Assembly (NCBI RefSeq): GCF_036226885.1
Contig: NZ_CP109027.1
Coordinates: 62,001 to 126,000 of the forward strand
Length of the DNA stretch: 64,000 bases
Direction: 5' to 3'
Source of the DNA: Streptomyces sp. NBC_00663
GTDB taxonomy: Bacteria > Actinomycetota > Actinomycetes > Streptomycetales > Streptomycetaceae
In this document: in pieces, positions 17,593 through 26,431 of the stretch
How the letters are laid out: each line of letters starts with the position of its first letter
How positions within the stretch are numbered: the stretch's first letter is position 1
The notes under the pieces: model-generated
The model's database searches: none
What the model saw: the letters and a program-made list of their open reading frames with translations, nothing else
What the model was told of the DNA's origin: nothing
Made by a program: the position numbers and the translations under genes

Positions 17593-18549
17593 GTGGAGGA
17601 CATGGATCAGCAACCCGACAACCGCTCCGAGATCCGGGACTTCCTTGCCACCCGGCGCGCCAAGATCACCCCGGAGCAGGCCGGGCTGCCCACCAGCGGC
17701 CGACGCCGGGTCCCAGGGCTACGGCGCGAGGAGGTCGCCGTACTCGCCGGCGTGAGCACCGAGTGGTACACGCGGCTGGAGAAGGGCCACATCAGCGGTG
17801 TGTCCGAGGACGTCCTGGACGCGGTCGCCCGCGCGCTGCAACTGGACGAGGAAGAACGCACCTACCTGTTCGACCTGGCCATGGCCGCCCAGCGGTCCAG
17901 TCGCACGCCCCGTCGACGCAAGGCCGTGGACATCCCACCCCGCGTCCAGTGGCTGCTCGACTCCATCACCCTGTCCGCGGCATTCGTGACCAACGGCCGT
18001 ATGGACATGGTGGCTTCCAACGCACTCGCCCGCGCCCTGTTCGCGCCGCTGTTCGACAGCGAGACCACGGACGAACGCGGTCGCCCCAACTTCGCCCGGT
18101 ACTGGTTCCTCGACCGTGGCGCACGCGACTTCGCCGGCGACTGGGATCGCGCCGCGAACACCACCGCCGCCATGCTGCGCGTCGAAGCCGGGCGCTACCC
18201 GCACGACAAGGCGTTGCGCGAGCTCATCGGTGAGCTGTCCACCGTCAGCGCCGAGTTCCGCACGCGTTGGGCCGCTCACAGCGTGCGCATCCACCACGGC
18301 GGCGTCAAACGCTTCCACCACCCCGTCGCCGGCCCACTGGAACTCACCTACCAGCCGATGGACCTCCCCATCTCCGCCCACGAGGCCCACTCCCTGACCC
18401 TCTACACCGCCGAGCCGGGCACCACCGACGAAGACCGGCTCAAGCTCCTCGCCAGCTGGGCAGCCACCCCTGCCGAACACCAGAGCCGACCCACCGCCCA
18501 CGCTGAGCCCAAGGAGAGCGGCACCGACACCCGCGGTCCGTCCCAGTGA
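17593..18549 (+). CDS. XRE-family regulator with MmyB-like ligand domain
   Basis: Transcription factor of about 315 residues. The N-terminal helix-turn-helix spans about residues 10-85 (LRREEVAVLAGVSTEWYTRL is the recognition part). The rest is the MmyB-like PAS-related domain (VQWLLDSITLSAAFVTNGRM ... NALARALFAPLF ... HHPVAGPLELTYQPMDLP), which in related proteins binds hydrophobic ligands. Regulators of this type usually control the divergent neighbour, here the MFS-dehydrogenase-hydrolase operon. GTG 17593 or ATG 17602 could be the start; the GGAGGA at 17595 is too close to the ATG, so a leaderless GTG start is possible. Confidence 0.88.
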   Translation: MEDMDQQPDNRSEIRDFLATRRAKITPEQAGLPTSGRRRVPGLRREEVAVLAGVSTEWYTRLEKGHISGVSEDVLDAVARALQLDEEERTYLFDLAMAAQRSSRTPRRRKAVDIPPRVQWLLDSITLSAAFVTNGRMDMVASNALARALFAPLFDSETTDERGRPNFARYWFLDRGARDFAGDWDRAANTTAAMLRVEAGRYPHDKALRELIGELSTVSAEFRTRWAAHSVRIHHGGVKRFHHPVAGPLELTYQPMDLPISAHEAHSLTLYTAEPGTTDEDRLKLLASWAATPAEHQSRPTAHAEPKESGTDTRGPSQ

Positions 18550-19817
18550 GGCCGGGCGTGCAGTCCCTGGGGTGCAGGCGAGCCATTCACATGCCTCGTC
18601 GTCATGAAGGCCAGGCACCAGGCGGCGTCGGCCTTCACCTCGGTGAGCCCCCTGGCAGGGGCCGTCGACAGGCCCTCCAGCACCTCGCGGTGGTGCTCAC
18701 GCCCGGTCAGGGCCTTGAAGGAGCCAGCCCATCATTGTCCACCACGGTAGATCTCGACGTGCGTGACCAACTCGCGCAGGCTCTGCGGGTCTTCGCCGAC
18801 GCCCTCGGGGCCGCCGTCACGCCGGTGGACGTCAGCAGCAGGGCTGGGACTCCTCCGAAGTGCACCCCTGTTCAGGCACATGGCCGCCCAGGGCCATGTG
18901 TTCCAGCGCCAGACAGGCATGGATGAGCCCTCAGGGACGTGCCCGAGCTCCAGGCGTTGTCCGGCGGCCAGCGGCAGCGCTCCGCCATCGCCCAGTAGGC
19001 AGCGTCTGCCAGGCAGAAGTATCTCTACGGAACAGCTGGTCAGTGCGACCGCAGTCGCATTTCCAAGGTCCGCCGCAGGGCGCACCACCCGTGATCGAGT
19101 TCAGCCAGAGCGGGCTGACAAGAAGACACCTCGTACATGTACTTCCGAATGCATCCGCCGCCTGAATGGCCCCCGCAGACTGGCGTTGGACCACATTCAA
19201 CGCCCGGAATGCCCGGATCTGCCGCGCGGACGGTGGACAGGGGCGACAATACGCGGACGCGGATTCGACCCGGATTCGACCCGGACAGTTTGTTCAATGA
19301 GAGAACATGGCCTCTGACCTGCGGAAATGTAGAGCGGCAGACGAGTCAGGTTGTACGCCGGGTTCGCATCCCGTTTCATACTCCTCCACACGGCCGCCGA
19401 TCCGGTGCGGGGGCGGGGCACTCCCGGAGCAGGGCCATCGGCCCGACTTCGACCGGCTGATCAAACGTTCCCCGAAGGAGAGATCCGCCCTTCCGGTGCG
19501 GTCGCGGATCAAGATCCGGGCCATTCGCGGGCCAGAACGCTCACCATCTCCTTCGAGGCCATTTTCGATGGTCAGCAGCCTGTCACCTCTGTACCACCAG
19601 CAGACCAAGAATCTGCTGGTGCCCCCTGGGCGCAACGTCGGCCACCTTAATTGCCGTGAAGAACCGGATTCGTGATCAGTCAGGTATGGCCGCAGGGGCA
19701 CGACTGGTTGACGCGGAACCACCCCAAGGGATTCCTCAAATTCTCCAACTCCGTCACGCTTCAGCCCCTATAGTGCCGCTGCCTGGACCGGAGCATGATG
19801 AAGCGTGAGGTAGAGCC
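18550..19817. other. 1.27 kb with no supportable gene
   Basis: Open frames exist on both strands but none shows a recognisable domain, ribosome-binding site or steady codon bias. An 11-bp direct repeat (CGGATTCGACC, copies at 19260 and 19271) lies near a slightly lower-GC segment. It may be decayed sequence; on the minus strand, stretches near 18650-18750 look faintly protein-like (LTGREHHREVLEGL) but break quickly. Confidence 0.5.
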
Positions 19818-20402
19818 TTGGCCATGTTGATACTTACGTCTCTGCCAGGCGCAGTGGTGGGTCTCATCCTGGCCGTGTTGTTCGAAGATCCACTCAAGGA
19901 CACAGCGGCACGCGTCGTAGGCCGGGTACGTAGACCCAACAGGGAGATCGCCGGCGAGTGGGCAACGTACTGGGGCGTCGAATCGGACCCGACCTCCTCG
20001 CCCACGGCTCGCGTGACCACTACCACGATCATGACCTTTAGCCTGCAGCACCTGCGGAGCCGAGTGACGGGCAGGGATGTTGAGCGCTCAGCAGCCGGGA
20101 TAACTGCCAGCCTCAAGGACGAGACTTTCCTAACCGGGACGTGGTACGACCACACCGGGGAGCGCTACCAGTGGGGATCCTTCCAGCTGTGGTGGTCCCC
20201 TAACGGCCAGGGAATGATCGGTAAGTTCACAGGCAAGGACTCCAGGAACCACATCAACCATGGCATCTGGCTCTGGGCACGGAAAGAACACGATCTGCTA
20301 AAGCTCGCAGACATTGCGAGTGAGCGAGGCTACCAGTTCGATGACCTGGAAGCCTTCAAGGAGGGAATCAGAACCGCCCTGTCGCAGACATCACCGAACT
20401 AA
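19818..20402 (+). CDS. Small membrane-anchored protein next to the NACHT gene, unknown
   Basis: About 194 residues, starting at TTG 19818 or ATG 19824. One N-terminal helix (LILTSLPGAVVGLILAVLF) is followed by a cytoplasmic domain with regular strands: GEWATYWGVE, TFLTGTWYDHTGERYQWGSF, QLWWSPNGQGMIGKFTGKD, then helical GIWLWARKEHDLLKLADIA. The domain looks like a small beta barrel or sandwich; I do not recognise it. Codon use is less biased than in the metabolic genes, as in the NACHT gene that follows on the same strand. A good intrinsic terminator lies between them, so they are probably not one transcript. A link to the NACHT/SEFIR system is only positional. Confidence 0.65.
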   Translation: MAMLILTSLPGAVVGLILAVLFEDPLKDTAARVVGRVRRPNREIAGEWATYWGVESDPTSSPTARVTTTTIMTFSLQHLRSRVTGRDVERSAAGITASLKDETFLTGTWYDHTGERYQWGSFQLWWSPNGQGMIGKFTGKDSRNHINHGIWLWARKEHDLLKLADIASERGYQFDDLEAFKEGIRTALSQTSPN

Positions 20403-20404
20403 TT

Positions 20405-20431
20405 GCGCCCCGTCAGGCGATGGGCGTTTTT
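20405..20431 (+). terminator. Intrinsic terminator
   Basis: CGCCC (20406-20410) pairs with GGGCG (20422-20426) across an 11-nt loop and is followed directly by five T. It lies 3 bp after the stop of the small membrane protein. A U-run terminator is uncommon in such high-GC DNA. Confidence 0.65.
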
Positions 20432-20500
20432 CAACGTAGAAGATCATGCATTGGATGCAGGGCCCACATCTTCCCTGGCGAACCTCGGTAGCGAGGCCGC

Positions 20501-23500
20501 ATGCGCGGGCCACCCGGCGGGTACGGTGAGGATGAACTCCAAGCCACTCTCCAACCAATGAGGCCACGGCATCAACTGATGGATGAGCTTGAAGGGGAGG
20601 GCGGAGACCCCCCTCGCGAACCTTGCCCCGAAGGTCGCACCGCATCGACTGGCAACATCTTCCACGGGCCCGCAGCGCTCGTCCAGGGCACCGGAAACAC
20701 CCAGATCAACCACTTCGGCGGTGGCCCTCAAGATGACCGCGAAGACCAACTGACCGAGTATCTCGCGGCCGCTCTGGACGTCTCGAAGGAGCACCCGTAC
20801 CCCGCAGTATTGCCACGGTCGAGGCCCTCGCTCGACGACGTCTATGTCCGACAGCGTCTCGGCAATCTAGCCGAAAACGGTGTCCCTCTCGAAGCCGGCG
20901 CACTCGAACGGATCCTGACGGGTGAGCGTACATGCGTTGTCCATGCAGGTGCGGGTGGCGGGAAGTCCAGCCTGTTGCGCACCCTGCTGGCGATGGGCGC
21001 GAAGCGGCACCTTGACAGCACGGAAGAGGGGCCCGTACCGGTGCTTGTCCCCGCCGCGGCATGGGAGGGTCGATCGCTGTCCGAGGCGCTGGCCCTCGCC
21101 GTTCGGCTGGAATTGAAGGGTCTGGTGCGGACGCTGCCACCGCGACTGTTCGAGCACGCTCCGAAACCGGGGGCTTACTGGCTCGTCCTGGTCGATGAAC
21201 TGGATGAGATCGCAGATCCAGTGCGGCGTCGCAAGGTGCTGCTCAAACTGAAGGCGATCGAAAACAGGCAGCGGGAACCGGGGTACCGCAAGCGGCGCGA
21301 GCCACGGTACCGCTTCGTCATCGCCACCCGCCCACTGCCCGAGGGCGAACTGAAGGTGCTCGGGTCAGGTGTCGCTCACTACGAGCTGGAACGGTTCCAG
21401 CTCACGGACGTGGAAGCAGTCGCTCACCGTTGGTTCGGCGCCCACGGTCTGAGCGATCCTCGCGGTCAAGCTCGAGTGTTCGTCGCGGATCTGAATCGAT
21501 CGCGATTGGCGGGACTGGCGCGCATCCCTCTGACCGCTTCCTTGTTGTGCCAGCTTCGCGCAGCGGCGCCCACAGCCCCGTTGCCTGGGGTCCGCGGCGA
21601 GATCTACAACGAGTTCGCACGCCTGCTCCATGAACGGCAGTACAACCCTGCCGAGCCGGGTAATCCCCGTGAACTACCTGCCGGATTCCAGCGATACAAC
21701 GATGCTGCCGTGGAGCGGGCCGAGCATACGCTCACCCGCCTCCCAGACCTCATCGACTATCTAGCCGACCAACGGCGCACCGGTAATCCGCTCAGCGCAG
21801 TCGAGATCGTATGGTCGCACCCCGACGCCGAGGCCCCGCCCTACCCCGTTCCTCGAGACGTGTGGCGAGAGTTCCTCGCCACGGCCCTCAGCCACAGCGG
21901 GTACCTGACATTCGGCGCCGGGGATCACCATTTCGCCCACCAGACCCTGCTGGAGTACTGCGCGGCTCGTCACATCACGCGCGATATGCAAGGCCGAGCG
22001 CTCCGCCGCCTCTTGGCGCAGTGGCGCAGCGCCGATCCCTCGTACGTAGGCTTCGTCATCGACACCGCCTCGCCGGCCGCCCAGCAGGAGGCCATGCCCC
22101 AGCTGTACCGTCTCGCACGGCGCGGCGGGCTGCGCGGCTGTCTCTTCCTCGCGGAACTCGCCCGACTCGGAACAGGATTGTCCGGCGCAGTCCTGGATGC
22201 GGTGACTCAGGGCCTGTCGGATGCAGCCCGGAACAGCGCCAAAGCCGAACACCTAAGGACGCGAGCCGTCCTGGCGCTGACCGGCCTCCCAGGCCCCGAA
22301 GTCCAGGTGAGTCTTCACCGCCTCGTCCAGTCCGGTGCACTCAGCGGGACTCCGCTCGTCGCCGCAATCGCGGAGCTGCTCGAACTAGGGGATCCCCAAG
22401 TGCGGGAGATGCTCCATAACCTGGCAATGAGCGAGGCACAGAACTCATCTCAAAGGCTGTGGGCAGCGGACCACTTGGCAGTATTCGGCGATCCTCGGCT
22501 GGCCGACGTACTGTATGCACTGGCACTCAGCTCACGTGCCCAAGGCGCGAGCCGGATGGCTGCCGCACAACGACTCGCAAACCTGAGAGATCTACGCGTC
22601 CCCGACGCTTACCACGCCATCTCGATCTGCCCCACCGTCAAAAGCACCCATCGCTTCGCTTCCGCGGTCGAGCTGGTGACACTGGGAGACGACAGAGTTC
22701 CTGATGTGCTGTACAGGCTGGCCGAGGACCGGAAGATCGAGCCCCCCGCCCGGCAATGGGCTGCCCGGCAGTTAGTCGAAAGCGCCGATTCCCGCATCTC
22801 TGGCCTCCTACTCAGACTCGCCCGAGATCACGACCTGGGGCAGAACTTCCGCAGGTGGGCAGCTGGCAGACTGACCGCCCAGGGACACCCTGAATTGCCC
22901 GACGTCCTGTATGACCTCGCCTGCGACCCGCAGTTCGACGGTCGTGCCCGGGTCAGGATGGCTTGGCATCTCGCTCGCACCGGCGACCCACGTGGCCGCG
23001 ACCTACTTCGAACCCTCGCACTGACGGATCCTTCATCCCTCGCGCCTCATGCTCTTGAGGACGAGGACTCACGCGCTGGAGCGGCCTCCGCCCTGGCGGC
23101 CCTTGGTAGCCCGGACGCTTCGGAAATCATCGTCGAACTCGTCGAAGACGCTAACCGCACCCCCTTCGATCGTCGCAACTCAGTCCGACAACTAGCCGAC
23201 CTCCCGGACTCACGCGCTGCCGACGCCCTTCACTCCCTCGCACTCGACGTTGGCTTACACCCCTCCCTCCGTGCCGAGGCAGCCTTCGAAATAGCCGACC
23301 TGCATGACCCTCGGGCGACCGACCTACTGTGCACCCTCGTGTGCGACACCACAGTCCCTCAGCACATGCGGGCTTTTGTCGTGCTCCGCCTCTGTGAACA
23401 CCCGGACGACCGCGTACCCGGTGTCCTCCGCGATCTGGCCACGCGGGAAACTCTCGACATCGTCTGCCGATCCCGGGCCATCGCCAGTTTGGCCAATCGT

Positions 23501-24223
23501 AACGAAGTCTGCGTACCCGACCTGCTCTTCAACGTGGCCGCAAACCCTGATGTCACCGAGTCGGTGCGAAGCATGGCAGCGAAGGCTCTCACGACACGCG
23601 ACGACATAAGGGCACCAGAGCTACTGCATGCCTTGGTAACCGATCCGGCATTAAGCCAAGCAACCAGGAATGCGGCCATGGCCTGGCTCGGCCGAAGCCT
23701 TCTGCCCCAGGCCCACGCCCTACTGCGTGAGCTGGCATCCTCTCCAAGTCTCGACTCCGGCCACCGCTACCTCGCGGTGCGCACTTTGGCCGACCACAAC
23801 TCCCCCGCGGCGTCGGAACTGCTGGTTGCGCTTGCTCTTGATGGCGATGCTTTACCACGGGACCGCTCTGCCGCGATCCATAACCTGATCAGCCAAGGCG
23901 ATCTGCGCGGCCCTGATCTTCTCCGTTCCCTAGCCCAGGATCCTTCGGTAGACGACGAACACCGATTCGAGGCAGCCGAGGAACTAATGGAACTCAGGGA
24001 CCCCCACAGCTCAGACCTCCTCCACGAACTCGCCCTCGACACCAAGCTCAGATCCTTCACCCGGCGAGCGGCGGTCAGAGAGTTGGCCCGTCACCATGAT
24101 CCTCGTCTCCCCACGCTACTGCGCACCCTTGCCGAGGACCCGACCCTCGACGACGCCTCCCGGCTGTCCGTGGTCCGCCGCCTCGCCATCATTTGCGAAC
24201 GAGACCCAGAGTTGCCGCCGTAG
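20501..24223 (+). CDS. NLR-like NACHT NTPase with HEAT-like repeats and N-terminal amyloid-like motif
   Basis: A 1240-residue STAND NTPase, the likely sensor/switch of a conflict system. Residues 49-73 hold a Gly/Asn-rich motif shared with the SEFIR protein. The NACHT domain follows: P-loop AGAGGGKS (149-156), Walker B WLVLVDELDE (about 227-236) with the extra acidic residues typical of NACHT, and sensor strand FVIATRPLPEG. Helical HETHS-like sequence runs to about residue 540. From about 610 to the end there are roughly 18 units of about 33 residues with consensus D-(P/S)-R-x2-(D/E)-L-L-x2-L-A-x-D ... R-x2-A-A-x2-L, i.e. HEAT/PBS-type repeats likely to recognise a trigger. In-frame ATGs at 20558 and 20579 are alternative starts; both keep the motif. 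Codon bias is milder than in its surroundings, hinting at transfer. Antiphage or self/non-self function is inferred. Confidence 0.87.
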   Translation: MRGPPGGYGEDELQATLQPMRPRHQLMDELEGEGGDPPREPCPEGRTASTGNIFHGPAALVQGTGNTQINHFGGGPQDDREDQLTEYLAAALDVSKEHPYPAVLPRSRPSLDDVYVRQRLGNLAENGVPLEAGALERILTGERTCVVHAGAGGGKSSLLRTLLAMGAKRHLDSTEEGPVPVLVPAAAWEGRSLSEALALAVRLELKGLVRTLPPRLFEHAPKPGAYWLVLVDELDEIADPVRRRKVLLKLKAIENRQREPGYRKRREPRYRFVIATRPLPEGELKVLGSGVAHYELERFQLTDVEAVAHRWFGAHGLSDPRGQARVFVADLNRSRLAGLARIPLTASLLCQLRAAAPTAPLPGVRGEIYNEFARLLHERQYNPAEPGNPRELPAGFQRYNDAAVERAEHTLTRLPDLIDYLADQRRTGNPLSAVEIVWSHPDAEAPPYPVPRDVWREFLATALSHSGYLTFGAGDHHFAHQTLLEYCAARHITRDMQGRALRRLLAQWRSADPSYVGFVIDTASPAAQQEAMPQLYRLARRGGLRGCLFLAELARLGTGLSGAVLDAVTQGLSDAARNSAKAEHLRTRAVLALTGLPGPEVQVSLHRLVQSGALSGTPLVAAIAELLELGDPQVREMLHNLAMSEAQNSSQRLWAADHLAVFGDPRLADVLYALALSSRAQGASRMAAAQRLANLRDLRVPDAYHAISICPTVKSTHRFASAVELVTLGDDRVPDVLYRLAEDRKIEPPARQWAARQLVESADSRISGLLLRLARDHDLGQNFRRWAAGRLTAQGHPELPDVLYDLACDPQFDGRARVRMAWHLARTGDPRGRDLLRTLALTDPSSLAPHALEDEDSRAGAASALAALGSPDASEIIVELVEDANRTPFDRRNSVRQLADLPDSRAADALHSLALDVGLHPSLRAEAAFEIADLHDPRATDLLCTLVCDTTVPQHMRAFVVLRLCEHPDDRVPGVLRDLATRETLDIVCRSRAIASLANRNEVCVPDLLFNVAANPDVTESVRSMAAKALTTRDDIRAPELLHALVTDPALSQATRNAAMAWLGRSLLPQAHALLRELASSPSLDSGHRYLAVRTLADHNSPAASELLVALALDGDALPRDRSAAIHNLISQGDLRGPDLLRSLAQDPSVDDEHRFEAAEELMELRDPHSSDLLHELALDTKLRSFTRRAAVRELARHHDPRLPTLLRTLAEDPTLDDASRLSVVRRLAIICERDPELPP
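20645..20719 (+). other. RHIM/BASS-like amyloid signalling motif (sensor copy)
   Basis: Encodes residues 49-73 of the NACHT protein. Key residues in order are G51, N52, F54, G56, P57, A59, G63, G65, N66, Q68, N70, F72 and G73; all thirteen recur at the same spacing in the SEFIR protein. The core VQGTGNTQIN resembles the (V/I)-Q-(V/I)-G-x-x-N core of RHIM-type motifs. Confidence 0.7.
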
Positions 24224-24227
24224 GACG

Positions 24228-24248
24228 CTCCGGACGCCGGCGCCGGAG
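24228..24248. terminator. Possible bidirectional terminator between convergent genes
   Basis: CTCCGG (24228-24233) and CCGGAG (24243-24248) can pair around a GC-rich 9-nt loop. It lies 4 bp after the NACHT stop and before the convergent operon's end. No U-run. Confidence 0.4.
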
Positions 24249-24303
24249 TCATCTGCAGCAGGCTTGTGGGCTGCCGAGGACGTTCCCACTCAAAGGAGCT
24301 CAG

Positions 24304-24981
24304 CTACTCATCTTGCTGCTGGAGCTTCCGCGCCCGACCGTCCCCCGTATTCACCAGAGCATCGACGATGACCTGGTAGTGCGCGCGAGCTTCGCCATCG
24401 AAATAGGGGGATGCTCTCAGCGCCCTCAGCCACTCGATGATCAGAAAGCTCCCGGTACTCGCGGTTCCCGTCTCAGGGCGAATAAGCGCTCTTACCCAGG
24501 GGAGACCAAGCCTGAGCTGTTGCTCGATCGGCGAGGCCCGGAGGAACCCGATCAAAGCGTCGACAGCGAACCGGACACCGACGGCCTGCGGAAGCCATCG
24601 CGGAACCAGATCGGCAAGTTCGACGGCAGCGGGCCAGCCGTCCCAGGCTTGCTCGATCGTCGCCGCCAGGTCCGGGTCCCAGGTGAGTGGCGACGGATCA
24701 GGAATCAGAGCAGTCACCATGTCCTCCTGCGAGGAGTGCGACCTTTCGTGGCCGAGCGGCGCATCAGGCATGGCGACGATGGTCTGTAGCACCTTGGGCC
24801 AAAGTGTCTTCAGTTGCGCTCTGCGTTCGTGATGGTAGGTGGCTGCCGTACACGCGGCATTCAGCAGGGTGGCCGCAGCTGTCGAGCGTCCACCGAGAGC
24901 GCTGAGGACGTCCAGGAACAGACCGGGCGCCTTCACCGTGGCGGCGAGGAGCGAGTCAGCGACGCTGACCGAAAGACTCAC
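24304..24981 (-). CDS. Unknown partner protein in the SEFIR operon
   Basis: A 225-residue, mostly alpha-helical soluble protein without a membrane segment, catalytic motif or recognisable family. It starts with GTG at 24981, immediately after the SEFIR stop TAA (24984-24982), and has no ribosome-binding site of its own. Translation should therefore depend on the SEFIR gene. Helical stretches include LLAATVKAPGLFLDVLSAL and IDALIGFLRASPIEQQLRLG-like segments (near residues 135-160). The tight coupling points to a joint role, for example an inhibitor, adaptor or second effector of the NACHT/SEFIR system. It lacks the shared Gly/Asn motif. Confidence 0.75.
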   Translation of the reverse strand: MSLSVSVADSLLAATVKAPGLFLDVLSALGGRSTAAATLLNAACTAATYHHERRAQLKTLWPKVLQTIVAMPDAPLGHERSHSSQEDMVTALIPDPSPLTWDPDLAATIEQAWDGWPAAVELADLVPRWLPQAVGVRFAVDALIGFLRASPIEQQLRLGLPWVRALIRPETGTASTGSFLIIEWLRALRASPYFDGEARAHYQVIVDALVNTGDGRARKLQQQDE

Positions 24982-25653
24982 TTAGCCAAAGTTGTTGGTC
25001 TGCTGATTGCCATCACCGATCTGCACAGCCGTCGGGCCATTGAAGGTGTTCCCCGCGGCCGCCCTGCCCGTCGCACCTGTCGCCGTCGTGTCACCCCGCG
25101 GTGGCAGGTGCGGCCGGGAGCCGAGAGTCGGCTCAGTCTCGTAAGGCTGGTCGGTGAGGTAGCGCAGCAGCTTTTCTGCACCGCTGAAGTCGATCGGATC
25201 GACCGTGTAGTGGGTGACGGTATGACCACCAAGGAACGCCGGCAGATCCTCCCGGCTGCCACCAGGGAGCACAACGCGCAGGATCCGCTCATGCCACGTG
25301 GTGGGGTTGGCATAGACAAAGGCTTTGATCAGCGCAGCCTCCCATGCCACACCTTCCCCGATTCCGGGCTCCTCCGCCCCCTCAGCGCGACGCTTGTAGG
25401 CGGGCGAGGCGATCGTCAGTACATAGTCGGCAGCCTCGAACTCCCGTTGCATCCACGCCGCCCAGTCCTGAGGCCGCTCCGCAGCCGGGCGATCCAGCCG
25501 TGCATCAATGCCGTGTTGGCGCAGAAGAATCCACAGCGCCCGCACCCGCTCCGCATGCGTGTCGCCGTCAGACTCGTGGGCGTAGGAAATGAAGACGCGA
25601 GGGCCGTCGGCCGAACTCGCACCGCTATTCGCCCCCGCCGAAATGTGCGTCAT
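24982..25653 (-). CDS. SEFIR (TIR-like) domain protein with C-terminal amyloid-like motif
   Basis: A 223-residue protein, probably the effector of the NACHT system. The SEFIR domain covers residues 18-165: RVFISYAHES (strand A and box 1), WILLRQHGIDARLDRP, PQDWAAWMQREFEAADYVL, IASPAYKRR, then GIGEGVAWEAALIK, all usual SEFIR landmarks. A Pro/Thr/Gly linker (about 170-198) leads to the last 25 residues, a Gly/Asn-rich motif containing VQIGDGNQQTNNFG that ends exactly at the stop. Bacterial SEFIR/TIR domains serve as adaptors or NAD-consuming effectors; which applies here is unknown. The placement, effector first and motif last, mirrors the NLR partner with its motif first. ATG at 25653; the ribosome-binding site is weak. 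Confidence 0.87.
   Translation of the reverse strand: MTHISAGANSGASSADGPRVFISYAHESDGDTHAERVRALWILLRQHGIDARLDRPAAERPQDWAAWMQREFEAADYVLTIASPAYKRRAEGAEEPGIGEGVAWEAALIKAFVYANPTTWHERILRVVLPGGSREDLPAFLGGHTVTHYTVDPIDFSGAEKLLRYLTDQPYETEPTLGSRPHLPPRGDTTATGATGRAAAGNTFNGPTAVQIGDGNQQTNNFG
24985..25059 (-). other. RHIM/BASS-like amyloid signalling motif (effector copy)
   Basis: Encodes residues 199-223, the extreme C-terminus of the SEFIR protein. Thirteen of 25 positions are identical to NACHT residues 49-73 with no gap. The core TAVQIGDGN matches the V-Q-I-G-x-x-N pattern of RHIM-like motifs better than the sensor copy does. Confidence 0.72.
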
Positions 25654-26066
25654 CCTGTGGTCCCGTCACTCTGGTCACCCGTGGTTGCATAACAACCGCC
25701 GCTGGCTGTGAACGACATGTACCACCGACCTCGAACCACCCCGCAGCATCGCCATGATAGGTACTGGTCCACGGCGTTCTGGTCAGCAAGCATCGTTTCG
25801 ACAGATCTGCCGCGACCACGCGGCCGGATGACGAATCACCGCGGAACGTGCCACACGCTCGGGCCACTGGTTCCCGACCCGCCTCGATTAGCCGCGCCAG
25901 CAGGGCCAATCGGCCCCACGGCTTGTCGAACCTGCACAGGCCGACAGCCTGAGGACGAGTTCCCAGCACCGGGACCTCACTCGACCACGCACCAGGCCAG
26001 CTCCGCCCCACCAGCACCGAAGCAGCGCCGCTCGACTCAGACAGCACCAGCGCGGAAGGACGTCTC
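25654..26066. other. Upstream region of the SEFIR operon
   Basis: About 410 bases without a supportable gene. It must contain the promoter for the minus-strand SEFIR operon and ends at the IS3 terminus. I see no clear palindrome or -10/-35 pair. Confidence 0.4.
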
Positions 26067-26431
26067 TGAACCGCTCCGGGTCTGATGGAGGCTCCGGACT
26101 GTCCCGAGCTGGGCGGAGTCGAGTTGCTTGGTTTCACGCTACCGGCGGGGAACGGAGTTCGTACTCCACCGGGCTGAGCATGCCCAGCACGGAATGCCTG
26201 CGCTGTCGGTTATGGAAGATTTCCAGGTACTCGAAGAGCGCGGTGGACAGCTCCAGTCGGGTCCGCCACCATCTGCGGTTGAGGAGCTCGACCTGGATCC
26301 GGGCCCAGAAGGACTCCATCATCGCGTTGTCCACACAGTCCCCGATGGAGCCCATCGAGGGCAGCAGGCCGGAGGCCCTCGCGCGTTGAGTGAACGCCCA
26401 GGACCCGCACTGCACTCCGTGGTCGGAGTGG
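26067..26431. repeat. 365-bp inverted repeat, left copy
   Basis: Near-identical inverted counterpart of 28653-29017. Both copies are the same 3' end of an IS3 element with the TGAACCG terminus facing outward. Their translated parts differ at only four residues. Confidence 0.88.

Noticed and set aside
18732..19088. Minus-strand small gene in the 1.27-kb gap
   Set aside because: No recognisable domain, start context or continuity; other frames in the same place are equally open.
19346..19372. tRNA-like T-arm (CGGGTTCGCATCCCG) as a possible tRNA or attachment-site remnant
   Set aside because: Only a 4-bp stem with a 7-nt loop fits. No acceptor, D-arm or anticodon arm can be paired around it, and no partner copy exists in the window.
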